Assembly: GCA_029251165.1 (NCBI GenBank) | Contig: JAQXDW010000027.1 | Coordinates: 1 to 64,000 of the forward strand | DNA length: 64,000 bases | DNA from: Myxococcota bacterium | Lineage (GTDB): Bacteria; Myxococcota_A; UBA796 | Reading direction: 5' to 3' | In this document: piece after piece, positions 20,095 through 30,042 of the stretch | How the letters are laid out: each line of letters opens with the position of its first letter | Numbering within the stretch: position 1 is the stretch's first letter | Notes under the pieces: model-generated | The model's database searches: none | What the model saw: the letters and a program-made list of their open reading frames with translations, nothing else | Told to the model about the DNA's origin: nothing | Program-made: the position numbers and the translations under genes

Positions 20095-20153
20095 TGCCTC
20101 TTTCCGACAGGGGCTGATGCGCTTAAGCCTCCTGTTAGACAGGAGCGTCCCCG

Positions 20154-20822
20154 ATGTCAGAGGCCGAAAAGACGATCATCTGGTTTGACCGGAAGCGTGA
20201 GCATTTCTACGCCGTTCCGGAGGGCACGGAGCTGGAGGAGGGCGAGCTGAAGCTGCACAACCTCCGGGGTCAGATGTGGCGGGTGAACCCCGATGACATC
20301 GCGACCTGGGCGCTGTCACGGGAGGCCGCGACGGAGCGGGTCGGTGCGCGCATCGACGCGGCCTGGGGCGATCTCCGCGGTGCCTGGAGCAAGCTGCTGG
20401 ATGTTGGGCAGAAGACCGCTGGATCTGCCGGCGTGGACATCTCCGGTGAGGTTCGCCCGGAGCTCCCGGAGGATCTTGCCGGCGTCCTCGGCATGGCCCC
20501 GGGTGAGCTGCTCACCGAGCCGGGGCTGATCCGCAACAAGATCCGCAAGGCGATGTTCGGCGAGGCATTCGAGGACGGCACTGATCCGTTGGCAGCGGAT
20601 GCGTCGTCAGCGGAAGCGTCGGATGCGTCCTCAGCGGAGGGTGCGGCGGATGCGGAGCCGCAAGCGGAGGCCAGCCTGGAGGACTTCGCGAAGAAGGCCG
20701 AGGAGACGATGCGTGGTGTCTTCAAGAGCCCGGAGTTCGGGGCTGCAATGGCGGGCTTTGGCACCATGCTTCGGCGCGCAGGGCAGAAGCTACAGGAGGC
20801 TGCTGAGGGGCTGGAGGAGTAG
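20154..20822 (+). CDS. Hypothetical protein with Ala/Ser/Asp/Glu-rich linker
   Basis: Continuous ORF MSEAEKTIIWFDRKREHFYAVPEG...; no recognised domain. Confidence 0.6.
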   Translation: MSEAEKTIIWFDRKREHFYAVPEGTELEEGELKLHNLRGQMWRVNPDDIATWALSREAATERVGARIDAAWGDLRGAWSKLLDVGQKTAGSAGVDISGEVRPELPEDLAGVLGMAPGELLTEPGLIRNKIRKAMFGEAFEDGTDPLAADASSAEASDASSAEGAADAEPQAEASLEDFAKKAEETMRGVFKSPEFGAAMAGFGTMLRRAGQKLQEAAEGLEE

Positions 20823-20825
20823 CCC

Positions 20826-21329
20826 TCAGTTGAGCAGTTCTGTGGCGAGCTGGACCGCTTCTTCCGGACTCTCCGCGCGACGGATGATGCTGTCGTGGCG
20901 GTGGTCGAGGGTCTGCCCGGCGAGCGTCTCTGACCAGCCGCCCACGCACAGCGCGATCACCGGGCGCTTGAGCTGCCAGGCCAGGGCGATCTCTGAGAGG
21001 GTGCCAGCACCACCTGCCACCGCCACCACGACCTGTCCTGCAGCGACGACCACGGTGTTGCGGGAGAAGCCGATGCCGGTGGGAATTGCGATGTCGACGA
21101 ACGCGTTGGCGCTGGCCGGGTCGTAGTCCATCAGGACGCCGATGGTGTCTCCCTCTCGGTAATTGGCCGCCGATCGGGCGCCCCGACAGGCCGCAACCAT
21201 CACTCCTCCTCGTCCGCCGCAGCAGATCCGAAACCCCGCCTCGACCGCTAGCTGTCCGAGCGCTGCTGCCGCCGCAGTCTGCTCAGGGGTGGTCGAGGCA
21301 CTGCCGATGATCGAGAGGATGGGACGCAT
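20826..21329 (-). CDS. TIGR00725 family (LOG/lysine decarboxylase-like Rossmann) protein
   Basis: 'CCGGRGGVMVAACRGA', 'GIGFSRNTVVVAAGQVVVAVAGGAGTLSEIALAWQLKRPVIAL' (GGxGTxxE motif). Confidence 0.85.
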   Translation of the reverse strand: MRPILSIIGSASTTPEQTAAAAALGQLAVEAGFRICCGGRGGVMVAACRGARSAANYREGDTIGVLMDYDPASANAFVDIAIPTGIGFSRNTVVVAAGQVVVAVAGGAGTLSEIALAWQLKRPVIALCVGGWSETLAGQTLDHRHDSIIRRAESPEEAVQLATELLN

Positions 21330-21409
21330 GGGGGAGGGATATCCGATCGCCGCGCTCCCTGGACTGGCACATCATTGTCGAGGGTGCAGGTGGTCCGATA
21401 GGACGTCCC

Positions 21410-22783
21410 ATGCTTGTCTTCATTCTCTCCTGTACCGGCAGCGAGCCCGCTGAGACCGTCGCGGATGCCGACATGCCCTCTCTCCGACCCGATCTGCCCA
21501 ACGTCGTGCTCGTCTCCATGGACACGCTGCGGGCCGACCGACTCAGCGCTGCCGGCTACCATCGAGACACCACGCCGTTCCTCGACGAGCGCGCCGCAGC
21601 CGGGATGATGTTCCGCCGGGCATACTCCCAGGCTCCCTCGACCCTCATCACCCACACCTCCATGTTCACCAGCCTGCTTCCCCAGGTCCACCAGGTGCGC
21701 GGGCACAACCGCAAGCTGGAGGAGAGCCGCCTGACCCTCGCTGAGCACCTCGCTGCGCAGGGCTATGCGACCTACATGTCGTTCTCGTCGCTTCGATTCA
21801 TGCCCGAGATCGGGATTAACCAGGGCTTTGAGACGGTGAACCCGTTCTGGGACCGCCCGAAGAACAAGCGCGGGGTCAACGTCACCGACGCCTTCCACGC
21901 CTACGCCGCCGAGGCCAGCGAACGGCCCGTGTTTGCGTTCCTGCACTACTTCGAGGTTCACGCGCCCTACAACCCGCCGGAGCCGTACCTCACCCGCTAC
22001 CACGCGCCTCGGCCTGACCTCCTCGACCCCCGACACAGCATCGAGTACCTCGACGCCAACCGACTCACCCCGATTCCCGTCGAGACGCTGAACTACCTGG
22101 AGGCGCTCTACGACGGCGGGGTCGCCTACCTCGACGCGGAGCTGCGGCGACTGCATGCGGGCACCGCCATCGCAAACGGCCGGCCGACGATCTGGATCTT
22201 CACCGCTGATCACGGAGAGGAGTTCAAGGAGCAGGGCTACCTTGGGCACTCAACCTGGATGCACGAGGAGCTGCTGCGGGTGCCGCTTGTCGTGACCGGC
22301 CCTGGCATCGTGACCGGGCAGACCGATGCCATCGCCCAGAGCGTCGACCTGTTTCCCACCCTCCTCGACCTCCTCCAGCTCCCGCACCCCGAGGGACTCC
22401 AGGGACGCTCTCTCGCCAGCCCGCTCACAGGCTCCGGGGCTCCGCTTGATCAGCCCTGGCCCGGCGTGTCTGACGTGGTTCCGTTCTATGAGAACACCAA
22501 GAACTGGGCGGTCGCTGGAACGATCGACGGTCAGCGGTTCAAGCTGGTCCAGCAGGAGGGGCGGGAGCTTGCGCTGCACCGGGTCGATGTGGATCCGGGC
22601 CGCGACGTGATGACGAAGCACCAGCCCCAGGCCGCTGCGCTGCACGCCATCGCCGAGCAGATCAAGATCTCCCGGAAGAAGCTGCGGGAGTCTGGTGCCC
22701 GGGATGCCAACATTGACGAGCTGGATATGCTTCGATCGATGGGGTATCTCGACGAGATTGAGGCTGCGGAGAGCCACGAGTAG
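21410..22783 (+). CDS. Sulfatase/alkaline phosphatase-superfamily lipoprotein
   Basis: MLVFILSCTG lipobox; 'PNVVLVSMDTLRADRLSAAGYHRDTTPFLDERA', 'FTADHGEEFKEQGYLGHS'. Confidence 0.87.
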   Translation: MLVFILSCTGSEPAETVADADMPSLRPDLPNVVLVSMDTLRADRLSAAGYHRDTTPFLDERAAAGMMFRRAYSQAPSTLITHTSMFTSLLPQVHQVRGHNRKLEESRLTLAEHLAAQGYATYMSFSSLRFMPEIGINQGFETVNPFWDRPKNKRGVNVTDAFHAYAAEASERPVFAFLHYFEVHAPYNPPEPYLTRYHAPRPDLLDPRHSIEYLDANRLTPIPVETLNYLEALYDGGVAYLDAELRRLHAGTAIANGRPTIWIFTADHGEEFKEQGYLGHSTWMHEELLRVPLVVTGPGIVTGQTDAIAQSVDLFPTLLDLLQLPHPEGLQGRSLASPLTGSGAPLDQPWPGVSDVVPFYENTKNWAVAGTIDGQRFKLVQQEGRELALHRVDVDPGRDVMTKHQPQAAALHAIAEQIKISRKKLRESGARDANIDELDMLRSMGYLDEIEAAESHE

Positions 22784-22802
22784 GCGCGCTGTGGCTTGCG
22801 GC

Positions 22803-23687
22803 TCAGTCCGCGACCCGCACGTCGACCATTCCCCACCGGGCGCGGCGCTGGCTCTTGCCCTTTGTCTCGCCCACCGCGAACATGGCCGGCCCGACCGGCT
22901 CGGCGACCACCCAGGTCTGCCCGCTGTCTCGGAAGGTGAGGTCTCCCCGCGCAGGCTCGATGCCGAGGCCGGTGAAGGCGTGGCCGGGGATGTAGCCGAC
23001 AGCGAGGGGGAGGTCGGGGTAGGCGCTGCGCATCAGGGCCAGGAACAGGGTGGACTTGGAGTCGCAGTCGCCCTTGTTGCGGGCCACCACCAGCAGCGGT
23101 CGTCGGTAGGTGTTGCTGACCTTTGCCCGGCTCTGGTAGGGAATCGACTGGACGTAGCCCAGGGCCGTCGCGGCGAATTCACGGGGATCGTCGGTGGGAC
23201 CACCCAGCGCCGCGACGAGGGGCGCGACGTCGTCGGCGTACTCGCTGACGTGCCGGGCATGGTCGGCGACGATGGCGTCTCCCAGCCGGGTGTAGCCGTG
23301 CTCGACGAGGTAGGCGTCCATCGCCTCGTCGCGGATCTCGCCGGCCCGGGCGAGCACCTCCTTGGCGCGACTGCGCCGCTTCGCCTTCACCGAGATGGAC
23401 AGCGCACCCCTGCCGCTGACCTTCGTCTTGACCTTCACGTTTGGAAGCGTGCTGCCGTACTGCCGCACCGCGCGGGCTGCCTGCTGGGCGGCGTCCTTCT
23501 TCTGAAAGCGCAGCGGGGTGTCGATGTCGGCCTGGATCGCGGCGGTCGGCAGGGCGAATTGTGCCCGCTGTCTCGCTCCGGTCTCGTCGGTCCACTTGAC
23601 GTCAAAGGTCCACTCTCGACGCCCCTCGGTGGCGTCGAAGTCGCGCTGATCGGCAGCAGCAGTGAGGGAGAGCAGCAGGGCAAGCAT
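22803..23687 (-). CDS. Exported transglutaminase-like cysteine protease-fold protein
   Basis: Signal peptide; 'YVQSIPYQSR...RPLLVVARNKGDCDSKSTLFLALMRSAY' (GDCDSKS catalytic Cys context), 'GHAFTGLGI', 'WVVAEPVG'. Confidence 0.75.
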   Translation of the reverse strand: MLALLLSLTAAADQRDFDATEGRREWTFDVKWTDETGARQRAQFALPTAAIQADIDTPLRFQKKDAAQQAARAVRQYGSTLPNVKVKTKVSGRGALSISVKAKRRSRAKEVLARAGEIRDEAMDAYLVEHGYTRLGDAIVADHARHVSEYADDVAPLVAALGGPTDDPREFAATALGYVQSIPYQSRAKVSNTYRRPLLVVARNKGDCDSKSTLFLALMRSAYPDLPLAVGYIPGHAFTGLGIEPARGDLTFRDSGQTWVVAEPVGPAMFAVGETKGKSQRRARWGMVDVRVAD

Positions 23688-23762
23688 TGAACAACCTCCG
23701 GCGAGGGCAGACGGGCGGGGAGCTGTGGCTATTCAACTACACTGACGGACTAGGAGGGGAAT

Positions 23763-24986
23763 GTGATCGCGCTGCTCGCTGGCTGCCTGGGGCTGACAGA
23801 GCCGGCTGGACTGCTCGCGGACTGCGGGGCGGGGTGCGGGGAAGTGGTGGTCGCTGCGTGGCCCGATGATCCTGATGGTGTGACCGCAGCGATCGTGGAG
23901 CACCCTGTCGTTGAGGCTCGGATTGCGATGGTCAGCGCCCTGATCACGGCGTACCCGGGGCCGATCGGCGCAGACCCGGACGCCCCGCTGTGTGTGCTCC
24001 TTCCGCCTGGCCCCACCCGCGACCGCTGCGGCCAGCTCCACAGCCGCCCCCACCTCCAGCTCCGCATCCCGCCCGACAAGCCTGCGTCTCTCCGCGCTGG
24101 CGGCGGACCGTCCTCGAACAACATCCGACCGTCTCGCGCGATGCGCAGCCGGCTGTCGGACACCCCGCCGATGGATCACGACTGCGGGGCCGCTCCAGAC
24201 GTCACCGGCTGCCTGATTGCAGCGGCGAGGGAGGTGACGGCACCGGCAGCGGTGGTCGGGCTGTGCAGGAACATTGCGGCGGAGAGCTGGCGGGGAGAGT
24301 GTCTGTTTCAGGCTGCTGAGGAGCGAGTGGGAGCGGAGCCGGGGGCGTACGTCGATGCCGCCTCGCTCTGCACCCTCGCCGAGCCGTTTGTTCAGGAGTG
24401 TCACCACCACCTCATCGTGGCGCTCGCCGGACAGAACGCCCTGTCGGCGATCGCGGCTTCTGCGGCACTGCTGGCGGAGACCTGGCAGGAGCGGGATCCG
24501 TACATGGCGCAGATCACGGTGGATCGCCTGTGGTCGGAGGTGGTCGGCAACCGGGTCGCGGTGAGCCTGGCAGGAGCGATCGCGGCGGACCTACCGCCCC
24601 ACGCTCGGCGTCACCTGCGCGCCTCGGTGGTCGCGGCCCTCATGGCGTCGGAGGGGGCGGCAGCGCATGACCTCGCAGGCTGGGTCGCTCGGGCGCAGGC
24701 TGTCCTGGCGGGCGGTGCGGTGGTCGCTGCGGACGACGGGGCATTTGAGCGTGCGGTGGAGCGCTGGCCGCAGGATGGCCCTGACGAGGCGGTCCGCCCG
24801 GCGACCTTCTACCTCGGCACCGCTCGGCGCACGCACGCGACGGATGAGTCTGCTGACCTCGCGATCTGCGTGGTCGAGGCTGCGGCGCGGATGGCGGACG
24901 GGGCGGGTCTGGTCGCGCAGGGGCAGGGACACCCTGACGAGGCGGTGCGGTGGACGGCGCAGCGGCTGATTCGCGGGGGACCGTGA
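23763..24986 (+). CDS. Hypothetical lipoprotein
   Basis: GTG-initiated ORF with MIALLAGCLG lipobox; Cys-containing segments; no recognised domain. Confidence 0.6.
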   Translation: MIALLAGCLGLTEPAGLLADCGAGCGEVVVAAWPDDPDGVTAAIVEHPVVEARIAMVSALITAYPGPIGADPDAPLCVLLPPGPTRDRCGQLHSRPHLQLRIPPDKPASLRAGGGPSSNNIRPSRAMRSRLSDTPPMDHDCGAAPDVTGCLIAAAREVTAPAAVVGLCRNIAAESWRGECLFQAAEERVGAEPGAYVDAASLCTLAEPFVQECHHHLIVALAGQNALSAIAASAALLAETWQERDPYMAQITVDRLWSEVVGNRVAVSLAGAIAADLPPHARRHLRASVVAALMASEGAAAHDLAGWVARAQAVLAGGAVVAADDGAFERAVERWPQDGPDEAVRPATFYLGTARRTHATDESADLAICVVEAAARMADGAGLVAQGQGHPDEAVRWTAQRLIRGGP

Positions 24987-24989
24987 GGG

Positions 24990-27671
24990 CTACCCGGTGT
25001 TCCGCATCCCTGCCGCGATGCCGTTGATCGTGATCATCAGCGCCCGGACCAGTCGCGGATCTTCGCTCGCTCGCACCCGCGCCAGCAGGGAGGCCTGCAT
25101 GAGGTTCAGCGGGTCCACGTAGGGGTTCCGCACTGCGATGGAGCGGGCCAGGACGGGGTGTTCGGCCAGCAGGACCCCCCGGCTCCGCAGCGCAAGGACG
25201 GCCTGTCGGGTCCGAACCAGACGCGTCCGCAGCTCCTCACCGATGGGCCGCAGCTCCTCGGAGACGAGTGCGTCGTCGTAGCGGGCGGCGACCTCTGGAT
25301 CGGCCTTGGCGAGCACCATCTCGATGAGGTCGAGCGTGGTGGAGAAGAACGGCCACTCGGTGTCCATCTCCGAGAGCATCGCCGCGTCGTCTGACAGGCC
25401 CTCCTCCAGCGCTGCGCCGACCCCGAGCCACGCGGGGAGGTTGAGGCGCACCTGGGTCCAGGCGAACACCCACGGGATCGCCCGCAGCGTCTCGATCCCG
25501 CCGCCGCCGCCGCGTCGACGGGCTGGTCGGCTGCCGATGTTCAGCCGCCCCAGCTCGGGCTCCGGGGTGACTGCGCGGAAGTAGGGGACGAAGCGATCGT
25601 CGACGTGCAGGGTGCGGCGGTAGGCCTTCTTGGCGGTGTCCGCGAGCCGATCCATGGCCTCGCGCCACTGTGGCTTTGGGGGATGGGGCGGGTTGAGGGT
25701 CGCCTCCAAGACGGCGGTTGTGTAGAGGTCGAGGGTCCGCATCGCGATACCGGGCAGGCCGAACTTGGCCTGGATGACCTCGCCCTGCTCGGTGACCCGG
25801 AGGGAGCCCTCGACCGCGCCCGGCGGCAGAGAGCGAATCGCAGCATGGGTGGGTCCGCCGCCGCGTCCGACGGTGCCGCCGCGCCCGTGGAACAGCGTGA
25901 GCCGGACCCCGTGGCTGTGGCAGACCTTCACCAGCGCCTCTTGCCCCCGGTACAGCGCCCAGGATGCGGCGAGTCGGCCAGCATCCTTGGCGGAGTCGGA
26001 GTAGCCAATCATGACCTCCTGGTGGTTGTCGTGGACCTCTGAGATCCAGCGGCTGTACCAGGGATTGCTCAGCAACTGGTGCATCGCTGCGCCGGCGCTG
26101 TCGAGGTCGGCGAGGGTCTCGAACAGCGGCACGATCCGCACGGGATCGGCGGCGGCGCCGTAGCGGCGGCGGGCCTCGCGCTGGAGCAGGGCGACCGCGA
26201 GCACGTCGGCGGAGGTGGCGGCCATCGAGATGACGTAGGCGCCCAGGCTGCCCGGACCCTGCTTGGCGATCTCTGCGAAGGTGGCGAGCACGTCGTGGAC
26301 CTCTGCGCTGACCAGCTCGCTGCCCTCCCAGAACACCCGGGGGATCAGCGGACGGCGGCCGCTCAGCTCGCGCACCAGGAAGCCGACTTTCTCGGCGGGT
26401 GACCAGGCCGCGTAGCTGCCCAGGCCGAGGTAGCGGGTGATCGCGTCGATGGCCTCGGTGTGCCGGGCGGCCTCCTGCCGGATGTCCAGGCGCACCAGGG
26501 TCAGCCCGAAGCAGGAGATGCGCCGCAGGATGTCCTGGAGGCGTCCATCGGCGATGACCCCATCGCCGCAGGCACGCAGTGAGCGGTCACACAGCAGGAG
26601 CGGCGCGGCGAGATCGAGGGGGTCGGTGTAGATCTCCGCCTCGGTCGGGGACTGACCGTTGATGAGGGCCTCGACGTGATCCCGGGTGGTGACCAGCCGC
26701 GCCTCGACCTGACGCAGCAGCGCCCGGTAGGGCTCCCAGGCTGCACCGACTTCCTCTCGCAGTTCATCCGAGCAGCGGTTGAGCGAGAGGTCATCCCGCA
26801 GCGTGCGGATCTCTCGGTGGTAGAGGTCTGCGGCCATCCAGCGGGCCAGCCGACAGACGGTGAGGGTGGTCTGCGGGGTGACGTTGGGGTTGCCGTCGCG
26901 GTCGCCGCCCATCCAGGAGCCAAACCGGACGGGCACGGCGTGAAGGGGGAGGCCGCGATCGGTGTGCCGCAGCAGTGCCCGATCGAGCTGACGCAGCCAG
27001 GCGGGAACGGCGTCCCACAGGACCTGCTCGAACCGGACGAGGCCGCCCTTTGCCTCGTCGAGCGGAGTGGGGCGCTCCCGGCGGATCTCGTCGGTCTGCC
27101 AGGCGGTGGTGATCTCGCGCTGGAGGCTCTCCAGAACGTCCCCCAGATCGTCAGGGGTCATGGCCTGTCGATCGATCGTCTCCAGCAGCCCAGCGATGGT
27201 GCGGTGCTTCCGCATCAGCGTCCGCCGGGTGACCTCGGTGGGGTGCGCGGTGAAGACCAGCTCGATCTGCAGGCCGATCACGGTGCTCCACAGGGCATCC
27301 GGCGCGATCCCGGTGGCGGTCAGGGTGGAGAAGCACTCCTCCAGAGAGCCTCGCTGCGGGGGCGCACCCGGCGTGGACAGCCACGCCCGACCCCGGCGGA
27401 TCCGGTGATACTGCTCGGCGATGTTGGCCAGCGAGAGGAAGTGGGCGAAGGCGCGGGCGACGGTGATCGCCTGGTCTTCGGGGAGCGCCTCGAGCTGGGC
27501 TCGGAGGAGCGCGGCGGCCTCGATTCGTCCGGAGCGGGCGCCCTTGGAGAGCACCCGGATTTCCTCGACCTGCTCGAAGAGATCGTCGCCTTCCTGAGCC
27601 CTGAGGGCATCGCCGAGGAGCCGACCGAGGAGCTTGATGTCGCGACGGAGGGGAGCGTGGGGGTCGGTCAT
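24990..27671 (-). CDS. ppc: Phosphoenolpyruvate carboxylase
   Basis: 'VFTAHPTEVTRRTLM', 'FGSWMGGDRDGNPNVT', 'VMIGYSDSAKDAGRLAASW', 'FHGRGGTVGRGGGPTHAAI', 'IPWVFAWTQVRLNLPAWLGVG', C-terminal 'INGIAAGMRNTG'. Confidence 0.98.
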   Translation of the reverse strand: MTDPHAPLRRDIKLLGRLLGDALRAQEGDDLFEQVEEIRVLSKGARSGRIEAAALLRAQLEALPEDQAITVARAFAHFLSLANIAEQYHRIRRGRAWLSTPGAPPQRGSLEECFSTLTATGIAPDALWSTVIGLQIELVFTAHPTEVTRRTLMRKHRTIAGLLETIDRQAMTPDDLGDVLESLQREITTAWQTDEIRRERPTPLDEAKGGLVRFEQVLWDAVPAWLRQLDRALLRHTDRGLPLHAVPVRFGSWMGGDRDGNPNVTPQTTLTVCRLARWMAADLYHREIRTLRDDLSLNRCSDELREEVGAAWEPYRALLRQVEARLVTTRDHVEALINGQSPTEAEIYTDPLDLAAPLLLCDRSLRACGDGVIADGRLQDILRRISCFGLTLVRLDIRQEAARHTEAIDAITRYLGLGSYAAWSPAEKVGFLVRELSGRRPLIPRVFWEGSELVSAEVHDVLATFAEIAKQGPGSLGAYVISMAATSADVLAVALLQREARRRYGAAADPVRIVPLFETLADLDSAGAAMHQLLSNPWYSRWISEVHDNHQEVMIGYSDSAKDAGRLAASWALYRGQEALVKVCHSHGVRLTLFHGRGGTVGRGGGPTHAAIRSLPPGAVEGSLRVTEQGEVIQAKFGLPGIAMRTLDLYTTAVLEATLNPPHPPKPQWREAMDRLADTAKKAYRRTLHVDDRFVPYFRAVTPEPELGRLNIGSRPARRRGGGGGIETLRAIPWVFAWTQVRLNLPAWLGVGAALEEGLSDDAAMLSEMDTEWPFFSTTLDLIEMVLAKADPEVAARYDDALVSEELRPIGEELRTRLVRTRQAVLALRSRGVLLAEHPVLARSIAVRNPYVDPLNLMQASLLARVRASEDPRLVRALMITINGIAAGMRNTG

Positions 27672-27719
27672 GGGGTGATTGTATTTGAAAGTGCCGGCGC
27701 ACGTCTGGGCCAGCGTGGA

Positions 27720-28541
27720 CTACGGCCCCGTGGCGAAGAAGGCGGCCAGCCCCTCGATCACCGCGCCATGAAACGCTGCGATCACCATGGGCTCTCGGAA
27801 GCGTGTGGCAGAGGCGGGATCCATGGCGTGGTGGGTCTCCAGGATGACCGAGGGCATGGTCGGTCGGCGGAGGAACATGATGCGCTTGCGGGGCTCGTGG
27901 CGGTCGACGAACACCCCCGGTATGTCATCGGGACCGTACAAGCCGACGTACTCACCGCCGTCATAGGGGTGGAATCCGGCGGCAGCCATCGCGGCAGACA
28001 GGGCTCGGGCGAGGGCCTGTCGCTGATCGCTCAGCGCGCCCTCGTCGGACCACAGGACGCTGAAGCCGGGGGTGTCGGTGCTCTGGTAGCAGGACTGCCC
28101 GGCGGCGGGGTGCCAGGGGGTGAGGGCGCCGCGAGAGTCGGAGTGCAGGCTGACGAACACCTCCGCGCCCCAGGCGGTCGCGTCGCGAAGCCGGCTTCGG
28201 TAGGACACCGACTCGCCGGGCTGGCGGGACTGTCGGACGGTGAAGTGCCCGGTGGCCTCCAGCGCCTCCGCCAGCGGACCGGCCAGCGCGACCATCACAT
28301 CTGCCTCGGACTCGCAGTACGCCGAGGTGTTGCCGGTGTTGCGGCCGGAGCCGTGGCCGGCGTCGAGGTAGACCTTTCGGATCCCGAAGTCGACGGGAAA
28401 GTCGACCGGGGTGGCGGTCAGTCGGGCGTCGGGATCGGGCCACTGTGGGGAGGTGAGGGAGACCTCCAGCGCAGCGGAGACGGGGGAGAGGTCGACGTCG
28501 ATCTCGGTCGGCGACTGACAGGCGAGCAGGAGGCTAATCAA
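27720..28541 (-). CDS. N-acetylmuramoyl-L-alanine amidase-type lipoprotein
   Basis: 'VYLDAGHGSGRNTGN', 'EVFVSLHSDS', 'PSVILETHHAMD'. A TTG start at 28541 gives lipobox MISLLLACQ; the ORF-track start at 28583 overlaps the ASST gene. Confidence 0.8.
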   Translation of the reverse strand: MISLLLACQSPTEIDVDLSPVSAALEVSLTSPQWPDPDARLTATPVDFPVDFGIRKVYLDAGHGSGRNTGNTSAYCESEADVMVALAGPLAEALEATGHFTVRQSRQPGESVSYRSRLRDATAWGAEVFVSLHSDSRGALTPWHPAAGQSCYQSTDTPGFSVLWSDEGALSDQRQALARALSAAMAAAGFHPYDGGEYVGLYGPDDIPGVFVDRHEPRKRIMFLRRPTMPSVILETHHAMDPASATRFREPMVIAAFHGAVIEGLAAFFATGP

Positions 28542-29790
28542 CGGCGGTTCCCAGCACGTCGTCGAGCAGGGTGACGTTGCCAAACCAGCTGCCCAGCCCC
28601 GCCTCCAGCTGCCATGCGATCTCGCCGTCGGGGGTGACCTCGCGCAGCAGGCCCTTGCCGCCGAAGCCGACGAGGGTGTTGCCGTTGTCCAGGCGGCGGG
28701 CCTGTCCGAGGAAGCCAGACAGCGGCCCGGCGACCGACCACACCTCCGTCAGGCCGTCGTCTCCGATGGCGTACTCGCGCGCGACGGTGGCGTCGGGCTC
28801 ATGGCTGACGAGGAGGAGGGTGCCGTCGGGGGTGAGGTTGGCGTCGTGCTGGAAGTGCCATGGGGTGCCGTCGATGACATCGTCGGGGCGGTAGGTGGCA
28901 GCGACCGCCCCGGCCGCCGTGACGTCGTAGACCGCGTCGAGGTGGCCCAGAGAGAGCAGGAACCCGCCGTTGATGGCCTGGAGGGCGTTGGCGTGACTCC
29001 AGTCGTAGCCGAGCTCGTAGAAGCCCTGATCGGTGCCGGTGTCGAGCTCGGGCTCTGCGGCATCCCAGATCGAGAACACCTCACCGTCGGTGGTCAGGAT
29101 TCGGTCGCCGACCACGTCGAGGGTCTCACCGGAGTCGGGGTCGCTCCAGGCGCGGATGTCCAGCGCCGGCCACGCCAGCCCGCCATCCGCCAGCGGCGCG
29201 AAGACGTGGTGTCCCCACTCCGTCCGGATCTCCTCGCCGGGCTCGCCGAGCAGCGTGGTCGCCGCGACCGCGCCGATGTCTTCGATGCGCTCCTGATCGT
29301 AGCGGTTGTACAGGATCGTGCCGGAGACGAGGTGGGCATCGGAGGTGAGGGCGTCGTCGTCGATGATCCGGTGCCACCGAAACCGCCCCTGCCGATCGAT
29401 GATGAACACCGCTGAGGTCGCCCCCATCAGGGTGCCCAGCAGCAGCACGGCGTCGTCCATCGCCGCGTTGTCGGCACGGGTGACGGACAGCTCGGGGAGC
29501 TGCGGCGGGAGGTTGTCGGTGGTGAATGCCCCGACGCAGCGCCGGCCGCTGTCGGGGATGAGGCTGTAGCGGGCCTCGGAGAGCGGGGGGAGGCCGTTGA
29601 GGGTGATGGTGAGGTCGTCGCCGTCTCGGATCATCGCGTGGCTGCCGGCAGGTGCCCCGTCGAGGGTGAGATCGAGGGTTGCGCCTCCGGCGGGGTGGGG
29701 AATGCGGAGGGCGACCTGATGAAGGGTCGGACCAGGCGTGCGGGTGGCGTCGCAGTCTCCCTGGCAGCCCAGCGCGAGGAGCAGGAGCAT
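28534..29790 (-). CDS. Arylsulfotransferase (ASST)-like lipoprotein, paralog 2
   Basis: MLLLLALGCQG lipobox; 'GRFRWHRIIDDD', 'YDWSHANALQAINGGFLLSLGHLDAVYDV', 'WHFQHDANLTPDGTLLLVS', 'LDNGNTLVGFGGKGLLREVTPDGEIAWQLEAGLGSWFGNV'; same architecture as the gene at 12914-14185. Confidence 0.78.
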   Translation of the reverse strand: MLLLLALGCQGDCDATRTPGPTLHQVALRIPHPAGGATLDLTLDGAPAGSHAMIRDGDDLTITLNGLPPLSEARYSLIPDSGRRCVGAFTTDNLPPQLPELSVTRADNAAMDDAVLLLGTLMGATSAVFIIDRQGRFRWHRIIDDDALTSDAHLVSGTILYNRYDQERIEDIGAVAATTLLGEPGEEIRTEWGHHVFAPLADGGLAWPALDIRAWSDPDSGETLDVVGDRILTTDGEVFSIWDAAEPELDTGTDQGFYELGYDWSHANALQAINGGFLLSLGHLDAVYDVTAAGAVAATYRPDDVIDGTPWHFQHDANLTPDGTLLLVSHEPDATVAREYAIGDDGLTEVWSVAGPLSGFLGQARRLDNGNTLVGFGGKGLLREVTPDGEIAWQLEAGLGSWFGNVTLLDDVLGTAVD

Positions 29791-30042
29791 GACTATGCCC
29801 GGTCGGACGGGCGCAGGACACCGAGCCGCTCGGTGCTGATCGGGCCTGATGTGCGGAGCGAGCGACCGGTGGGGGGAGGGAGCATCCCCCACAGAATAGC
29901 CGGTGTGTCTGCGCTGGCTACTGTGGCACGAAGGCATTCCCCGAGCACCTGTGGACGTCGCGCACGGTCTCGCAGCGGATGACCAGGAGTCTACGGTCAT
30001 CCCGATGTGTCGTGCTCGGTTATCCTCTACCGAGGTCTGACC

